DNA of 6,561 nt from UKL13-2 sp043744255 (GTDB lineage: Bacteria > Pseudomonadota > Gammaproteobacteria > Burkholderiales > Usitatibacteraceae). This document shows positions 5,838-6,561 of this stretch, one piece after another; position 1 is the first letter of the stretch; every line of letters starts with the position of its first letter. The notes under the pieces are model-generated. The model was given only the letters and a program-made list of their open reading frames with translations, did no database searches and was not told where the DNA came from. The translations under genes were made by a program, and so were the position numbers. Location of the stretch: NCBI GenBank assembly GCA_043744255.1, contig JAYTVA010000045.1, forward strand, positions 1-6,561, read 5' to 3'.

Positions 5838-5867
5838 GGGACAAATACGTATACACAAATGTATAAG
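5838..5867 (+). promoter_or_regulatory. Candidate promoter of the brnT-copG operon
   Basis: GGGACA (5838-5843, 4 of 6 matches to the -35 consensus) is followed after 18 nt by TATAAG (5862-5867, 5 of 6 matches to the -10 consensus). The predicted start, near 5874, lies about 14 nt before the ATG at 5888. It overlaps the inverted repeat at 5850-5865. An alternative -10 is TATACA at 5850-5855. Confidence 0.45.
5850..5865. promoter_or_regulatory. Inverted repeat, likely operator of the second toxin-antitoxin operon
   Basis: TATACA (5850-5855) and TGTATA (5860-5865) form a perfect inverted repeat with a 4-nt centre, lying between and over the candidate -35 and -10 boxes. Further related half-sites lie close by: the palindrome ATACGTAT (5845-5852) and GTGTAT (5873-5878), the latter inverted relative to ATACAC at 5851-5856. 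Ribbon-helix-helix antitoxins typically bind such clustered half-sites, so repression by the downstream antitoxin is inferred. Confidence 0.55.
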
Positions 5868-5887
5868 CAAACGTGTATCATTCGTTG

Positions 5888-6172
5888 ATGAAAGTTCACG
5901 GATTTGATTGGGATGAGAGTAATTGGCCAAAGTGTGCAAAGCATGGACTTTCCAAGCATGAAATTGAAGAAGTCTTGCTTGGTTCACCGGCTGTCATGCC
6001 TGATCCTTATCCGACAGAGCCGCGTATGCGGGCCATTGGAAAAACTGCCGCTGGGCGCTACGTGTCCTTGGTGTTCAGGCTAGGGAAGCGGGGCGCAAGC
6101 ATATTGCCGCGACCGATCAGCGCCCGTTATATGCACGCAAAGGAGATTAAGCGCTATGAAAGCCAAATCTAA
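5888..6172 (+). CDS. brnT: BrnT-family toxin (RelE-like ribonuclease fold)
   Basis: The 94-aa product has the BrnT pattern: a FDWDESN start (residues 6-12), AKHGLSKHEIEEVL (17-30), RMRAIGKTAAGRYVSLVF (46-63) and the conserved end RPISARYMHAKEIKRYE (75-91). BrnT toxins have a RelE-like fold and inhibit translation by cutting RNA. A GTG at 5873 would extend it by five codons but coincides with the predicted transcript start, so the ATG at 5888 is preferred. Neither start has a good ribosome-binding site, which would keep toxin synthesis low. It overlaps the antitoxin by 17 nt in another frame. Toxin first, antitoxin second is the usual order for this family. No truncation is seen. Confidence 0.87.
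   Translation: MKVHGFDWDESNWPKCAKHGLSKHEIEEVLLGSPAVMPDPYPTEPRMRAIGKTAAGRYVSLVFRLGKRGASILPRPISARYMHAKEIKRYESQI
6141..6145 (+). promoter_or_regulatory. Ribosome-binding site of the BrnT-partner antitoxin
   Basis: AGGAG lies inside the end of the toxin gene, 10 nt before the antitoxin ATG at 6156. It is much stronger than anything before the toxin, so antitoxin is likely made in excess. Confidence 0.65.
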
Positions 6173-6413
6173 AACCGTGCCAGCCCTGCGTAACGATAAA
6201 GAGGCTGAACAATTCGTTCAAACGGCTGATTTGAGCCAATACGATCTTTCTGGCTTTAAGCCCATGAGATTTGAGTTGCAACCCAAGTCGGCCGCGCTGA
6301 ACATGCGCATCCCGCAAAAGTTGCTCGACGCGTTGAAGCAACAAGCGCAGCGGCAAGGCATTCCCTACACGCGCTATGTGCGGCACCTGCTCGAAAATGG
6401 TTTGGCGCGTTGA
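6156..6413 (+). CDS. CopG/BrnA-like ribbon-helix-helix antitoxin
   Basis: The 85-aa product has an N-terminal part (MKAKSKTVPALRNDKEAEQF...) expected to bind the toxin, and a C-terminal ribbon-helix-helix DNA-binding domain: a beta-strand at about 46-52 (AALNMRI), helix 1 at 53-67, the turn QGIPYT, and helix 2 at about 70-83 ending LLENGL. This matches CopG-type antitoxins paired with BrnT toxins. It overlaps brnT by 17 nt and has its own good ribosome-binding site. It probably neutralises BrnT and represses the operon at the inverted repeat 5850-5865. The domain is nearer to the CopG_antitoxin type than to classical BrnA in my reading, so no gene symbol is given. Confidence 0.85.
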   Translation: MKAKSKTVPALRNDKEAEQFVQTADLSQYDLSGFKPMRFELQPKSAALNMRIPQKLLDALKQQAQRQGIPYTRYVRHLLENGLAR

Positions 6414-6561
6414 TGGCAGCCAGCGAAATGACGAGCACCACGCCGATAGCATAAATGGGGTTGAATGGGGTCTACCATTGAATTTGTGGATGACACCCGT
6501 CAAAAGGAAGCGTAGCATTTCTTGTTGACGGGGGTGTGGCTCATGGGGTCCGTGGTTTGGC
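6414..6561. other. Gene-free right edge with an imperfect hairpin
   Basis: No gene is supported here. It contains ATGGGGT three times (6455-6461, 6465-6471, 6542-6548) and an imperfect inverted repeat at 6493-6537. The repeat pairs ACACCCGTCAA with TTGAC...TGT, and AAGGAA with TTTCTT, closing on a GTA triloop. About 19 pairs form, with all unpaired bases (6517, 6524, 6533-6534) on the right arm. No T-run follows on either strand, so it is a poor terminator; a mobile repeat end is an alternative. Confidence 0.45.

Noticed and set aside
5476..5856. Minus-strand open frame over the TPR remnant and PIN toxin end
   Set aside because: No recognisable domain, overlaps the PIN gene in antisense, no ribosome-binding site; judged a shadow.
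6493..6537. Integron attC site
   Set aside because: The hairpin shape is suggestive, but no RYYYAAC/GTTRRRY pair flanks it and no integrase is in the window.
6493..6537. Rho-independent terminator after the second antitoxin
   Set aside because: No T-run follows the stem on either strand and the stem is bulged.
1..6561. CRISPR array or insertion sequence
   Set aside because: No regularly spaced repeats and no transposase coding region were seen on either strand.

Overview
The window looks like a piece of a betaproteobacterial chromosome. This is inferred from protein similarity remembered for the nuo genes and from the gene order tpiA-secG-tRNA-Leu-nuoABCDE, which is typical of that class; the species cannot be named from the sequence alone. 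It has two halves that read away from each other.

Minus strand, 4513 down to 1: a housekeeping operon. A good sigma-70-type promoter (4484-4513) precedes tpiA (triosephosphate isomerase, probably starting at a TTG). Then come secG (Sec translocon subunit), a tRNA-Leu(GAG) gene, and nuoA, nuoB, nuoC, nuoD and the first 62 codons of nuoE, which runs off the left edge. The genes are tightly packed (gaps of 2, 12, 25, 28 and 74 nt), and the tRNA is bracketed by two inverted repeats that may matter for cutting it out of a long transcript. The nuo products belong to the proton-pumping NADH:quinone oxidoreductase: NuoA is membrane-embedded, NuoB/C/D form the quinone-reducing connecting module, and NuoE belongs to the NADH-dehydrogenase module. 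All visible key residues are present, so these look functional.

Plus strand, 4800 to 6413: an accessory segment with two type II toxin-antitoxin modules in tandem. The first is a Phd/YefM-like antitoxin followed, with a 4-nt ATGA overlap, by a PIN-domain toxin. It is preceded by a promoter whose -10 overlaps a perfect 14-bp palindrome with a TGTACA core, a likely autoregulatory operator. The second is a BrnT-like toxin overlapping by 17 nt a CopG/BrnA-like ribbon-helix-helix antitoxin, again preceded by an inverted repeat overlapping a candidate promoter. Between them lies a 5'-truncated, frameshifted remnant of a gene with a TPR-like C-terminus. This suggests that the region has been a site of insertion and decay.

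The stretches 4514-4799 and 6414-6561 have no gene I can support but contain inverted repeats. I do not see a clearly new system. The observations most worth checking are the operator palindromes, the related motifs after both toxin-antitoxin modules, the imperfect hairpin at the right edge, the nested inverted repeats at 4563-4676, and the hairpin-flanked tRNA inside the operon.
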